Part shown: positions 20,018 through 29,262 of the stretch, piece by piece | Layout of the letters: every line of letters begins with the position of its first letter | Numbering within the stretch: the first letter of the stretch is position 1 | NCBI RefSeq assembly: GCF_023242475.1 | Contig: NZ_JALJFG010000004.1 | Span: 1 to 64,000, forward strand | Length of the DNA stretch: 64,000 nt | DNA from: Pseudomonas sp. MWU15-20650 | Lineage (GTDB): Bacteria > Pseudomonadota > Gammaproteobacteria > Pseudomonadales > Pseudomonadaceae | Direction of reading: 5' to 3' | The notes under the pieces: generated by a model | The model's database searches: none | Told to the model about the DNA's origin: nothing | The model's input: the letters and a program-made list of their open reading frames with translations, nothing else | Made by a program: the position numbers and the translations under genes

Positions 20018-21989
20018 GTTGACCACGCCCCTGATCGAACTCAAGCATCTGCGCAAATCCTACGGTGGTGGCGACAGTCCGCAGGTCGACGTATTGCGCG
20101 GCATCGACCTGTCGATCCATGCCGGGGAATTCGTGGCCATCGTTGGCGCCTCTGGTTCCGGCAAGTCCACGCTGATGAATATCCTCGGTTGCCTCGACCG
20201 CCCGAGCGAGGGCGACTACCTGTTCGCCGGGGAAAACGTCGCCCACCTGAACAGCGACGAACTGGCCTGGCTGCGCCGTGAAGCCTTCGGATTTGTGTTC
20301 CAGGGCTACCACTTGATCCCGTCGGGTTCGGCCCAGGAAAATGTCGAGATGCCGGCGATTTATGCGGGCATCAGCGCCACCGAACGGCATGCCCGCGCCA
20401 ACGCCCTGTTGACCCGCCTGGGCCTCGCCGAACGCACCGGCAACCGCCCGCACCAACTCTCCGGCGGCCAGCAGCAACGGGTGTCCATTGCCCGGGCACT
20501 GATGAACGGTGGCCACATCATCCTCGCCGACGAACCCACCGGCGCCCTCGACAGCCACAGCGGCGCCGAGGTGATGAGCTTGCTCGACGAACTGGCGAGC
20601 CAGGGCCACGTGGTCATCCTGATTACCCACGACCGCGAAGTGGCCGCACGGGCCAAGCGCATCATCGAGATTCGCGACGGCCTGGTCATCAGCGACGCGG
20701 CCGCAACCTGCGCCGTCGAGCCCGCGGTGACGGCCGGGGCCCTGCATGCCGTGGACCTGCGCCAGCGCCTGATCGATGGCGCCGAACACAACGGCGCCTG
20801 GAAGGCCGAGCTGCTCGATGCGATACGCGCCGCCTGGCGGGTGATGTGGATCAACCGCTTGCGCACCGCGCTGACGCTGCTGGGGATCATCATCGGCGTG
20901 GCCTCCGTGGTGGTGATGCTGGCCGTCGGCGAAGGCAGCAAGCGCCAGGTGATGACACAAATGGGCGCGTTCGGCTCCAACATCCTGTATGTCAGCGGCT
21001 CGTCGCCGAACCCACGCACGCCGCTGGGCATCATCACCCCCGAAGACGTGGCCGCCCTGGCCACCCTGCCGCAGGTGAAGCAGATCATGCCGGTCAACGG
21101 CGCCGACGCCGGCGTGCGCTTTGGCAACATCGACTACATGGCCTACGTGGGTGGCAATGACACCCACTTCCCGACGATCTTCAACTGGCCGGTGGTGCAA
21201 GGCAGCTACTTCACCGAAGCCGACGAACGCAACGCCGCCACCGTCGCGGTGATCGGTGCACGGGTGCGCGACAAGCTGTTCAAAGGCCAGGTCAACCCCA
21301 TCGGCCAGTACATCTTGATCGAGAACGTGCCATTCCAGGTGGTAGGCGTGCTCCAGGAAAAAGGCTCCAGCTCGGGCAACAAGGACAGTGATGACCGCAT
21401 TGCCATCCCCTACTCCGCCGCCAGCATTCGCCTGTTCGGCAGCTACAACCCGGAGTACGTGGTGATTGCCGCCGCCGATGCCACCCGCGTACGGGCCGCC
21501 GAACAGGCCATCGACCAGTTGCTCAAGCGCCTGCACCACGGCAAGGCGGACTATCACCTGACCAACAACGCCGCGATGATCCAGGCCGAAGCGCGAACCC
21601 AGAACACGCTGTCGCTGATGCTCGGCTCGATTGCCGCGATTTCCCTGCTGGTAGGTGGCATTGGCGTGATGAACATCATGTTGATGAGCGTGCGCGAACG
21701 CACCCGCGAAATCGGCATTCGCATGGCAACCGGGGCGCGTCAGCGCGACATCCTGCGCCAGTTCCTCACTGAGTCGGTGATGCTCTCGGTGGTCGGCGGC
21801 CTGTTCGGTATGGCCCTGGCGCTGCTGGTGGGCGGCGTACTGGTGCTGGCCGAGGTGGCCGTGCAGTTTTCCCTGGTGGCGGGGCTCGGCGCGTTTGGCT
21901 GTGCGCTGGTCACCGGTGTCGTATTCGGCTTTATGCCGGCCCGTAAAGCTGCCCGGCTTGATCCGGTTAAGGCGTTGACCCGTGAATAG
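20007..21989 (+). CDS. pvdT: Pyoverdine efflux ABC permease/ATPase (PvdT)
   Basis: A 660-residue MacB-type protein. The N-terminal ATPase has Walker [10 protein letters not shown] (47-55), signature LSGGQQQR and Walker [13 protein letters not shown]. The first transmembrane helix comes near residue 290 ([19 protein letters not shown]), followed by a large periplasmic domain and three C-terminal FtsX-type helices. It powers the PvdRT-OpmQ pump. The ATG at 20007 overlaps pvdR; a TTG at 20022 is an alternative. Its stop overlaps the opmQ start. Confidence 0.94.
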   Translation: MGVELTTPLIELKHLRKSYGGGDSPQVDVLRGIDLSIHAGEFVAIVGASGSGKSTLMNILGCLDRPSEGDYLFAGENVAHLNSDELAWLRREAFGFVFQGYHLIPSGSAQENVEMPAIYAGISATERHARANALLTRLGLAERTGNRPHQLSGGQQQRVSIARALMNGGHIILADEPTGALDSHSGAEVMSLLDELASQGHVVILITHDREVAARAKRIIEIRDGLVISDAAATCAVEPAVTAGALHAVDLRQRLIDGAEHNGAWKAELLDAIRAAWRVMWINRLRTALTLLGIIIGVASVVVMLAVGEGSKRQVMTQMGAFGSNILYVSGSSPNPRTPLGIITPEDVAALATLPQVKQIMPVNGADAGVRFGNIDYMAYVGGNDTHFPTIFNWPVVQGSYFTEADERNAATVAVIGARVRDKLFKGQVNPIGQYILIENVPFQVVGVLQEKGSSSGNKDSDDRIAIPYSAASIRLFGSYNPEYVVIAAADATRVRAAEQAIDQLLKRLHHGKADYHLTNNAAMIQAEARTQNTLSLMLGSIAAISLLVGGIGVMNIMLMSVRERTREIGIRMATGARQRDILRQFLTESVMLSVVGGLFGMALALLVGGVLVLAEVAVQFSLVAGLGAFGCALVTGVVFGFMPARKAARLDPVKALTRE

Positions 21990-23397
21990 ACGATCCCTCC
22001 CGGCACACGTGTGCGTGCTCAGCCTGTGCGGGTTGCTCAATGCGTGCGTCGGCAACCCGCCTGCCTTCGACAGCGGCATCGCCCCGCCCACCGCTTGGCA
22101 ATACGCCGAGCAGAATGGCGCCCAGGCGACCCACCAACAATGGTGGACGCAATTCGCCAGCCCGGCCCTCAACCGCCTGATCGACCAGGCGCGCCGGGAC
22201 AGTTATGACGTGGCCGCCGCCATGGCACGGGTGCGTCAGGCTCAGGCCAGCGCCGTGATTGCCGGGGCGCCGTTATGGCCCCAGGTGACGCTCAACCTCA
22301 CCGCCAGCCGCGAAAAGCTGCTGCATGGCGCCGGTCACTCATCACTGGATGCCACGCAAAGCAACAATACCATCGACAGCTTCGGCACCCACTTCACCGC
22401 CAGTTATGAAGTGGACTTCTGGGGCGGCCGCGCCGCCGCGCGAGACAGCGCGTTGCAGGCCCTGCGCGCCAGTGAGTTCGATCGCGCCACCGTGGAATTG
22501 ACCCTGCTCGGCAACGTCGCCGACCACTACGCGCAGACCCTCGCCGCGCGCCAACGCGTGCAGATCGCCGAGCTGAACCTGACGAATGCGCAGAATGTGC
22601 TGAACCTGGTGCAAACCCGCTACGACGCCGGTTCCGCCACGGCCTTGGAACTGGCCCAACAGAAAAGCCTGGTGGCCAGCCAGCAACGGCAATTGCCGCT
22701 GATTCAACAATTGGCCGAGGCCTCCCGAATCACCCTCGCCGCCTTGCTCGGCCAGCCTGTGCAAGCGCTGGACCTGGGGGCCGAGCCCTTCCAGACCCTG
22801 ACCTGGCCAAGCATTGGCCCTGGCGTGCCGAGCCAGTTATTGAGCCGCCGCCCCGACCTCGCCCAGGCCGAAGCACAGCTCGCCGCAGCCAGCGCCGACG
22901 TCACGGTGGCCCGTGCGGCCATGCTGCCCACCGTGACGCTGGGCGCGACCCTCGGCTCGGCGTCCGCCAAGGCCAAAGACCTGCTGCGCAGCCCGTTCTA
23001 CACCCTGACCTCCGGCCTGGTGACGCCGATCTTCAACCATGGCCGTTTAAGCGCCGAGCGTGACAAGGCCCGCGCCCGTCAGGATGAACTGCTGCAAACC
23101 TACCGCGGGGCGATCATCAACGGTTTTGCCGATGTGGAAAAAGCCCTCAGCAGCATCACGCGCCTGGACGAGCAGCGCCACTGGCAAACCGAGGAACTGC
23201 AACAGGCCCAGGCCGCCTTCGAGATTGCGCAAAGCCGCTATCAGGCCGGCGCCGAAGACTGGCTCACCGTGCTGGAAACCCAGCGCACCTTGTACGCCGC
23301 CCAGGACTTGAATGTGCAACTGCGGCTAGCGCGCCTGCAAGCCAGCATTGCCCTGTACAAGGCACTGGGTGGCGGCTGGAACACCGGCATCCAATAA
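21982..23397 (+). CDS. opmQ: Pyoverdine efflux outer-membrane factor (OpmQ)
   Basis: A 471-residue TolC-type outer-membrane lipoprotein of the NodT group. The GTG-started signal peptide ends in the lipobox LLNAC (acylated Cys about residue 22). Two repeated helical/beta halves are seen, with the typical [19 protein letters not shown] segment. It forms the exit duct of the tripartite pump and overlaps pvdT by eight bases. Confidence 0.92.
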   Translation: MNRRSLPAHVCVLSLCGLLNACVGNPPAFDSGIAPPTAWQYAEQNGAQATHQQWWTQFASPALNRLIDQARRDSYDVAAAMARVRQAQASAVIAGAPLWPQVTLNLTASREKLLHGAGHSSLDATQSNNTIDSFGTHFTASYEVDFWGGRAAARDSALQALRASEFDRATVELTLLGNVADHYAQTLAARQRVQIAELNLTNAQNVLNLVQTRYDAGSATALELAQQKSLVASQQRQLPLIQQLAEASRITLAALLGQPVQALDLGAEPFQTLTWPSIGPGVPSQLLSRRPDLAQAEAQLAAASADVTVARAAMLPTVTLGATLGSASAKAKDLLRSPFYTLTSGLVTPIFNHGRLSAERDKARARQDELLQTYRGAIINGFADVEKALSSITRLDEQRHWQTEELQQAQAAFEIAQSRYQAGAEDWLTVLETQRTLYAAQDLNVQLRLARLQASIALYKALGGGWNTGIQ

Positions 23398-23498
23398 ACA
23401 AAACTCCTGTTTCTTACACAAACTGTTTCCTAGCCCTACATTTTCTGACCCAAGGTCCTTGGTAAAAAAGCCGCCATCACACGGCTGCCCGGGACCTC

Positions 23499-24257
23499 AT
23501 GATGAAACCCAGCGTTCTTGTAAAAAGCCTGGCGGGCATTGGCTGCTGGCTGATAGCACACCTGGTGCTGGCCGAACCCTTGATCGCGCCCACTGCAATT
23601 GACTGGCTGCTGGACTGCCCGCTCCCGCCGGTTGCACGACTCGACCCCGAGGTGCTTGAACGTACCCAATGTGGCTGGGTAATGGTGCCCCGTGACTATG
23701 CCGCCCCCGAGCGCGGTCGTGTACGCCTGACCCTGACACGCGTCGGCGCCCGCCAACCGCTCAGTCGCGAAGGCGTGGTGTTTATCCAGGCCGGCGAGCC
23801 GCCAAAAGCTCAAGGCTCCACCTTTGTCCTCCACTTGGTCAGCCGCTGGGAGTCCTTTGCCACCCCGGCATATCGCACACTCGTCGACCGATATGACGTG
23901 ATCGAATTGAGCCCGCGCAACCTGAAGCAGGAAAACGGGATCGAACAAGCTGCGCGAGATATGGAGTTCGTGCGCGGCCAACTGGGCGACGCACACCTGA
24001 ACTATCTGGGCAACGCCGAGGCCACCCGGCTTGGCAGCCGCTACGGCACACTGTTTCCCGAGCGCGTCGCGCGCATGGTGCTGATTAACGCCGAGCGCGA
24101 CGAGCCCATCGCTACCGGCGTCGAGCAGTTACTGCTCAAGGCGTCGACCAGCACGTTGGCCGATGATTGCGTCAACCGTTGGCTGGGGGATTTTATGGTA
24201 TACGGCAAGCAGCCACGGACGTCAGTGCGCTGCCTCGATCGCGGAGCATGGGAATGA
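23499..24257 (+). pseudogene. Truncated alpha/beta-hydrolase without catalytic serine
   Basis: A 252-residue frame with a signal peptide (about 1-25) and similarity to secreted TAP-type alpha/beta hydrolases (VMVPRDYAAPERGRVRLTLTRV; LFPERVARMVLINAE). Full members are about 450-500 residues, so the C-terminal half including the catalytic Asp/His is missing. The nucleophile elbow, normally GxSxG, reads GNAEA here, so the serine is also gone. The last 40 or so residues look unrelated and run toward the GntR fragment. It is probably a decayed gene; a non-enzymatic exported protein is the alternative. Confidence 0.65.
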
Positions 24258-24480
24258 TGGCCGCATTACGAGCTCCTGATACCGAGCGTGAGTTGATGGA
24301 AAGCTTCCAGTGTTCCAAGGGCTCGGCCCGTGAAGCACTCAAGGCGCTTGAGCTCGAGGGGCTGGTGAGCACGCGCTCCGGCCCCCGTGGTGGGGATGAA
24401 AGTGCCGTGCGCAGTTGGATGCGTGAACAGATGTGCGATGCCGAACACCCTATGACGGCCCTGGAAGGCCAGGTCAGCCC
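24251..24480 (+). pseudogene. GntR/FadR-type regulator fragment
   Basis: A short stretch encodes a recognisable GntR winged helix (TERELMESFQCSKGSAREALKALELEGLV, then a RSGPRGG wing). There is no proper start and no effector-binding domain behind it; the frame runs into a REP sequence. Intact members are about 230-250 residues, so this is a remnant. Confidence 0.7.
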
Positions 24481-24529
24481 GCACTGCCTTCTGGAGTTCG
24501 ACCAACAACCACTGAAAACACCACAGTCC

Positions 24530-24834
24530 AATGTGGAAGGGGGCTTGCTCCCGATAGCCATCGGTATCTACACAACTTCTGAAGGCCGTCATATTCCCCT
24601 GTGGCGAGCGGGCTTGTCCCGCGTTGGGGCGCGTAGCGCCCCCTAAGAGGGACGAATGCGGTGTACCCGATATTTTGGGGCTGCTGCGCAGCCCAACGCG
24701 GGACAAGCCCGCTCGCCACAGGTTCAACGCTGCCCCCCCGAGTTGTGTAGATACCTATGCCCCGATAGCAGTGGATCAGTCACCCGATGCAGTGACTGAC
24801 ACTCAGTAATCGGGGGCAAGCCCCCTCCCACATT
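24530..24834. repeat. REPIN interrupted by a MITE-like element
   Basis: Outer arms aatgtggaagggggcttgct (from 24530) and the inverted atcgggggcaagccccctcc (24809-24834) form a standard REP doublet. The doublet is split by the 201-bp element described separately. The loop half gtggatcagtcacccgatgcagtgac survives at its right. Confidence 0.8.
24559..24759. mobile_element. 201-bp MITE-like element with terminal inverted repeats and 9-bp target duplication
   Basis: The ends CATCGGTATCTACACAACT (24559-24577) and the inverted CATAGGTATCTACACAACT (24741-24759) agree at 18 of 19 positions. The 9-mer cccgatagc flanks both sides as a direct repeat (24550-24558 and 24761-24769). Inside is another large inverted repeat, ctgtggcgagcgggcttgtc... 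(24599 onward) and its complement ending at about 24721. There is no coding capacity, so mobilisation would need a transposase in trans. A partial copy sits at about 48037-48085. Confidence 0.75.
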
Positions 24835-25141
24835 TGACGGCATTCCAACCCGCACACTGCGTTACCCAATAAAAACGCCTGCCCACAGGCCCTTGCTCCA
24901 CCGTATCGCCCTTGCCGCTCCAGCCAATAACTAAACCAGGGAGTCACCCCATACGATGAGCAGGTGTTGAGGGTGTGCCAGGTGTATGCCAAAGCGTTCC
25001 CGACGCAATCTCTGAAAGCGCCGAAAACCCGGGTTGGGCGATTGATAAATGGCCTGGGACAGCTATGTACCGCTCTACCAGGCCATATCAGCGGTCAAAT
25101 CCTCAGGGTATTAGCACCTCAACCTTGAAGGAGTTCCCAGC

Positions 25142-26399
25142 GTGGAATCGATCAGATACAAAGACCTGCTTATTAACTTCACGTCTGACTTTGCCTATTA
25201 CGGCAACAACAGTACCGGCGAATCCGGGCACTTCGGTGACGCCGCCTTTACGCTCTATCGCCCTCGCGTGACGCCGTCACTCGCCGAGTATTCGATACTC
25301 GGTGATGTACTGGAACCCAACTTCATCGATATTCACGGCCTGTAAGGTGGTGCCCATTGTGGCCGATGCACAGGGCCCGACGGGTACCGCGCTCAAACCA
25401 CCGACCGACTTTACCTGGGTATGGGAGATACAAAGACCCGAACTCACGCTGTCCATCTGGCGCCCGCAGCCACCGCCCGGTTACGTGAGCATGGGGTTGG
25501 TGTGCAGCAATTCACCGCGTGCACCGGATATCGCAACGGTCAAATGCGTGCGCCAAGACCTGGTTATCCAGGCCCAGGTCAATAAGGAGGTCTGGAACGA
25601 CAGGGGCACACATGCCAGCACAAACTTCTCCGCCTGGAGCATCTCACCGCCCTCGCCCTTGCCGGCGGAAGTGTTTTTCAGCACCGGCACCTTCATCGGT
25701 CACGACCAGTACGCAGCGCCTTCATCGGTAAACAACACCTACGCCCTTCGGACACACTTATCCATTCAGGCCCCACCCGAGCCATCGCACGCGCCCGTGT
25801 TGCAAAGCTATGCGCAGCCCTCAGACCATGAACGAACGACGGCGACCTATACGACCTTTCTGCCTTGGTTTGTCATCAGCGACCCGACGCTGACACCGGA
25901 TCAGCAGTTTATTCGATCGCCCCAGTATCAGCTGCAGAGAACGGAAGACTATAAGCTGGTACGCCATGCCTACAATAATACGGGTGACATTCAGCGCTAC
26001 AACTGGACGATCCAGTCCAGTAAGTCCGCCAGCAGCACACAAACGAAGACAGACACCACAGGCGGCGAACTATCGGTAGAAGCCACCTTTGCCACCTTCT
26101 TCAAGTCCACGGCGAAAAGCAACTTCAGTGTCAGCCAAAGCAATTCGATCACCCAGGGTTGGACGACCTCCAAGACCTTCACCGTCTGGTGCACCCTGGG
26201 TGCCTATAAAGCCGTTGCCGTCTACGTGATCAGCTATACCTACCGACTCCTGCGCGCCAATGGCGATGAAGTGGGTAAGGGCCTTACCCATCAATCGAAC
26301 AATAGTCTGTACTGGACTCAATACCCGCCAGCGCCAAAAGCGGTGAACATTGTCGAAACGGCGCAATCACAGGATGCCGCGTTTGTGCAGCACGAATGA
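25142..26399 (+). pseudogene. Vps62-like protein with beta-pore-forming-like C-terminus, interrupted by a frameshift
   Basis: A GTG start at 25142, preceded by aaggag, opens a frame ending at 25345. The homologous sequence continues in the next frame to 26399. Removing one T at 25343 joins DIHGL to KVVPIVADAQGP and restores a single protein of about 418 residues. The N-terminal two thirds match the Vps62/DUF946 pattern (PTDFTWVWE, SIWRP, GYVSMGLVCSN, NFSAW, GTFIG). The C-terminal part is Ser/Thr-rich with alternating polar residues and ends AVYVISYTYRLLRANGDE, resembling the beta-rich part of pore-forming toxins. It is a pseudogene, or a sequencing error in an intact gene. Confidence 0.8.
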
Positions 26400-26460
26400 G
26401 TGCAAGTCCAGGCTCCGATGACTCTACAATGACAGCCATTTTCCTCGTCGGCTGGCACCC

Positions 26461-27324
26461 ATGGACATCGAACTGGCACGTACCTTCCTCGAAATCACCC
26501 GCTGCGGCAGCCTGGCCGCGGCGGCCGAGAAACTGCACGTCACCCAGACCGCGATTACCGCCCGCGTGAAGAACCTGGAGAGCCAGTTGGGCAGCACGCT
26601 GTTTGTGCGCAACCGTGCCGGGGCGCGCCTGACCGCCGATGGCGAAGCCTTTGTGGTGTACGCCAACCAGTTGCTGCAAACCTGGGAAGCCGCCAAGCGT
26701 GACCTGCCGCTGCCCGATGGGTATCGCAATGTGCTGCATATCGGCGGTGAGGTCAGCCTGTGCAACCCACTGATGCTGGGCTGGGCTCAGGCGCTGCGCA
26801 CGCATATCCCCGGGTATGCCCTGCGCACCGAGGTGCGTGAAGGCGAGTACCTGTTGCGCCAGCTGGAACTGGGTGTGCTCGATGCCGCGCTGGTGTTCCA
26901 GCCGCACTACTGGCCGGGCTTGCAGGTGGAACAGGTGCTGGAGGAAAAACTGATCCTGGTGCAACGGGCCGGCCAGCCGGAGCCGTACGTGTATATCGAT
27001 TGGGGCCAGGGTTTTCGCCAGCAACATGATGCCGCCCTGCCCGACAAGGCCCGCGCCGCGTTGAGTTTCAACCTCGGGCCGCTGGCCTTGCAGTACATCC
27101 TGGAGCACGGCGGCGCCGGCTACTTCCGTACACGGGTGGTGCAGAGTTACCTGGACAGCGGTGTGATGCAGCGGGTGGCCAAGGCACCGGAGTTCAGTTT
27201 CCCGACCTACCTGGTGTATTCACGGGCGCGGGATTCGGCGGTGCTGCAACAGGCGCTGGCGTTGCTGCGCGAGGTGGTCAAGGCCGAAAGTGACTGGTCG
27301 CAACGCTGGGACCCGCTGATTTGA
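26461..27324 (+). CDS. LysR-family transcriptional regulator
   Basis: A 287-residue LysR regulator with an N-terminal winged HTH (residues about 3-60: TFLEITRCGSLAAAAEKLHVTQTAITARVKNLE) and a C-terminal co-inducer domain. No adjacent divergent target is evident: the Vps62-like pseudogene lies upstream in the same direction and a LacI gene downstream. The effector cannot be inferred. Confidence 0.88.
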   Translation: MDIELARTFLEITRCGSLAAAAEKLHVTQTAITARVKNLESQLGSTLFVRNRAGARLTADGEAFVVYANQLLQTWEAAKRDLPLPDGYRNVLHIGGEVSLCNPLMLGWAQALRTHIPGYALRTEVREGEYLLRQLELGVLDAALVFQPHYWPGLQVEQVLEEKLILVQRAGQPEPYVYIDWGQGFRQQHDAALPDKARAALSFNLGPLALQYILEHGGAGYFRTRVVQSYLDSGVMQRVAKAPEFSFPTYLVYSRARDSAVLQQALALLREVVKAESDWSQRWDPLI

Positions 27325-27382
27325 AGCACCGGATGCTGCCGCGCATGCTAGCCTGCGGGTGTGTCCCTTTGCAGCCTTATCG

Positions 27383-28387
27383 ATGAACAAGAAAAAGTCC
27401 GTCACCATCAGCGACATCGCCAAACGGGTCGGCATGACCACCATCACGGTGTCCCGTGCGCTGAGCAAACCTGACCTGGTCAAGCCCGCCACCCTGGCGC
27501 GTATCCTCGAGGTCGCACGGGAGCTGGACTACGTGCCCAACGCCTTCGCCCGCGGGCTCAAGCGCAGTGAAAGCCTGATCATCGGCGTGATTACCGCATC
27601 GGTGGACAACCCGTTCTACAGCGAGATGATCAAGGCCATTTCCCGCGAGGCCAAGCAGCACGGCTACACCATCATGCTGGTGGACACCGATGAGCTCGAA
27701 GAGCTGGAAAGCAAGGCGGTCGATACCCTGCTGGGCTATCGCGTGGCGGGTATCATCCTGTCGCCGGTCTCCGATGAGCCGAGCTACCAGCCGGATTACC
27801 TGGAACGCTTGCGCAACGGTAAGACCCCGGTGGTGCTGCTCGATCGCACGATCCACGACAGCCCGTTCAGCCGTGTCGTGCTCGACAATTACCACAGCGG
27901 TCTCCAGGCCGCGCATTACCTGTTACGCCAGACCCCGAACCTCAAGCGCCTGTTGGTGCTGACCGGGCCCGAGCATTCACGTATCACCGTGGAGCGCCTC
28001 AAGGGGCTGCGCGAAGTGCTGGCCGAACACCCGCACATTCAGCTCGAGGTGCAGGCCGGCGACTACACGCTGATGCCGTCTTACTTGCACACCCTCGACT
28101 ACCTGGCCACCCATTCGGCGCCGGACGCCATCATGGGCTTCAACCAGTTGATCACCCTTGGAGCCCTGCGCGCACTGCGCATGCACAACATTGCTCACGA
28201 CAGCCTGACCATCTGCGGCATCGACCGCCTGCCTTTCGCCGATATCTTCGGTGTGCCGATCGCCTGCGTGGCCCACGACGCGTCGCTGGCCGGCAGCAGC
28301 GCGGTACGCCTGCTGCTCGACCGCCTGGAAGACCCGTACAAGCCACGGGACAAGGTGGTGATTGCCGGCCAGTTGGAAAACGACTAG
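27383..28387 (+). CDS. LacI-family repressor of the adjacent polyol/sugar operon
   Basis: A 334-residue LacI/GalR protein with the HTH and hinge at about residues 5-60 (TISDIAKRVGMTTITVSRALSKPDLV) and a periplasmic-binding-like sensor domain. The ATG at 27383 is preferred; an upstream start would add eight unconserved residues. It converges on the SDR gene at the end of the ABC operon and shares a CTAG with it, so that both stop codons overlap. A 20-bp palindrome upstream of the binding-protein gene is its probable operator. Confidence 0.9.
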   Translation: MNKKKSVTISDIAKRVGMTTITVSRALSKPDLVKPATLARILEVARELDYVPNAFARGLKRSESLIIGVITASVDNPFYSEMIKAISREAKQHGYTIMLVDTDELEELESKAVDTLLGYRVAGIILSPVSDEPSYQPDYLERLRNGKTPVVLLDRTIHDSPFSRVVLDNYHSGLQAAHYLLRQTPNLKRLLVLTGPEHSRITVERLKGLREVLAEHPHIQLEVQAGDYTLMPSYLHTLDYLATHSAPDAIMGFNQLITLGALRALRMHNIAHDSLTICGIDRLPFADIFGVPIACVAHDASLAGSSAVRLLLDRLEDPYKPRDKVVIAGQLEND

Positions 28388-29109
28388 CGGCTGGTGTAGC
28401 CACCGTCGATGGGCAGGCTCACGCCGCTGATCATGCTGGCGGTGTCGCTGAGCAGGAACAACACCGGCAGCGCCACCTCTGCCGGTTGCGCAAAACGCCC
28501 CAGCGGGATCGCGGCCAGTGCCGGGTCACGCTTGGCCGGGTCGGACCAGGCCATGGCCGCCATCGGGGTCAGCGTCACGGTGGGGTTGACGCTGTTGACG
28601 CGTATGCCAAACCGGCCCCACTCGGCACATTGCACGCGGGTGATTGCATCGAGTGCCGCCTTGGACGCGCAGTAGCCGAGGTGATCATCCAGGGCCACCA
28701 GGGAAGCCTGGCTGGAGACGTTGACGATACTACCGGCGATCCTGGCTTCGATCATTTTTGCCGCGACACGACTGGCCACCTGGGCGGCGGCACGGGCGTT
28801 GACGTTCATCACTTGGTCGAAGGCATCGGCGCTGATCGCAACGGCCGGCTCCAGGCGCGAGATGCCGGCACAGTTGACCAGGCCGTGCATGGCAGGCAGG
28901 TCTTGCAGGGCCGCATCGAGGGCGGCGCTGTTGGCGATGTCCAGGCACACGACCTGGCAACCCAGTTCGGCCAAGGCCCGGGCGTCGCGGCCGAGGGCGA
29001 AGACTTCGGCGCCGCTGCTGATCAACTGCTGGGCAATTTCACGGCCGATGCCGCTGCTGGCACCGGTGACGAGGATACGGTGGTGGGTGAAGTCAAAGGT
29101 GACATGCAT
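28384..29109 (-). CDS. Short-chain dehydrogenase/reductase of the polyol operon
   Basis: A 241-residue classical SDR with NAD(P) motif TGASSGIG (16-23), NAG-like NCAGIS, and catalytic Ser/Tyr/Lys in NVSSQ and YCASK. The segments resemble L-xylulose reductase/DCXR and arabinitol dehydrogenases. It is the last gene of the operon, behind a 153-bp gap containing a REP-like hairpin. It probably interconverts a ketose and a polyol; the exact substrate is open. Confidence 0.85.
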   Translation of the reverse strand: MHVTFDFTHHRILVTGASSGIGREIAQQLISSGAEVFALGRDARALAELGCQVVCLDIANSAALDAALQDLPAMHGLVNCAGISRLEPAVAISADAFDQVMNVNARAAAQVASRVAAKMIEARIAGSIVNVSSQASLVALDDHLGYCASKAALDAITRVQCAEWGRFGIRVNSVNPTVTLTPMAAMAWSDPAKRDPALAAIPLGRFAQPAEVALPVLFLLSDTASMISGVSLPIDGGYTSR

Positions 29110-29166
29110 GGATCAAGCTCTCGAAAACAATGAAGATCCCCTGTGGGATGAGGGTGAACGCTGTAT

Positions 29167-29196
29167 CTGTGGCGAGGGCAAGCTCCCTCGCCACAG
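29167..29196. repeat. Short REP-like hairpin between kinase and SDR genes
   Basis: ctgtggcgaggg (29167-29178) and its exact complement ccctcgccacag (29185-29196) form a 12-bp stem around a 6-base loop. It belongs to the same GC-rich extragenic family as the other repeats here and may reduce expression of the downstream SDR gene. Confidence 0.75.
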
Positions 29197-29262
29197 GTTA
29201 CTTTTTAGCCTTTCTCCTTCTTGACTGACTGGTATTACTCCCCCATTTTCAACCGCGTTGAG

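Noticed and set aside
19929..22172. A 747-codon open frame antisense to pvdT
   Set aside because: Its His/Gly/Arg-rich composition is the complement of pvdT codons; no family motif or ribosome site was seen.
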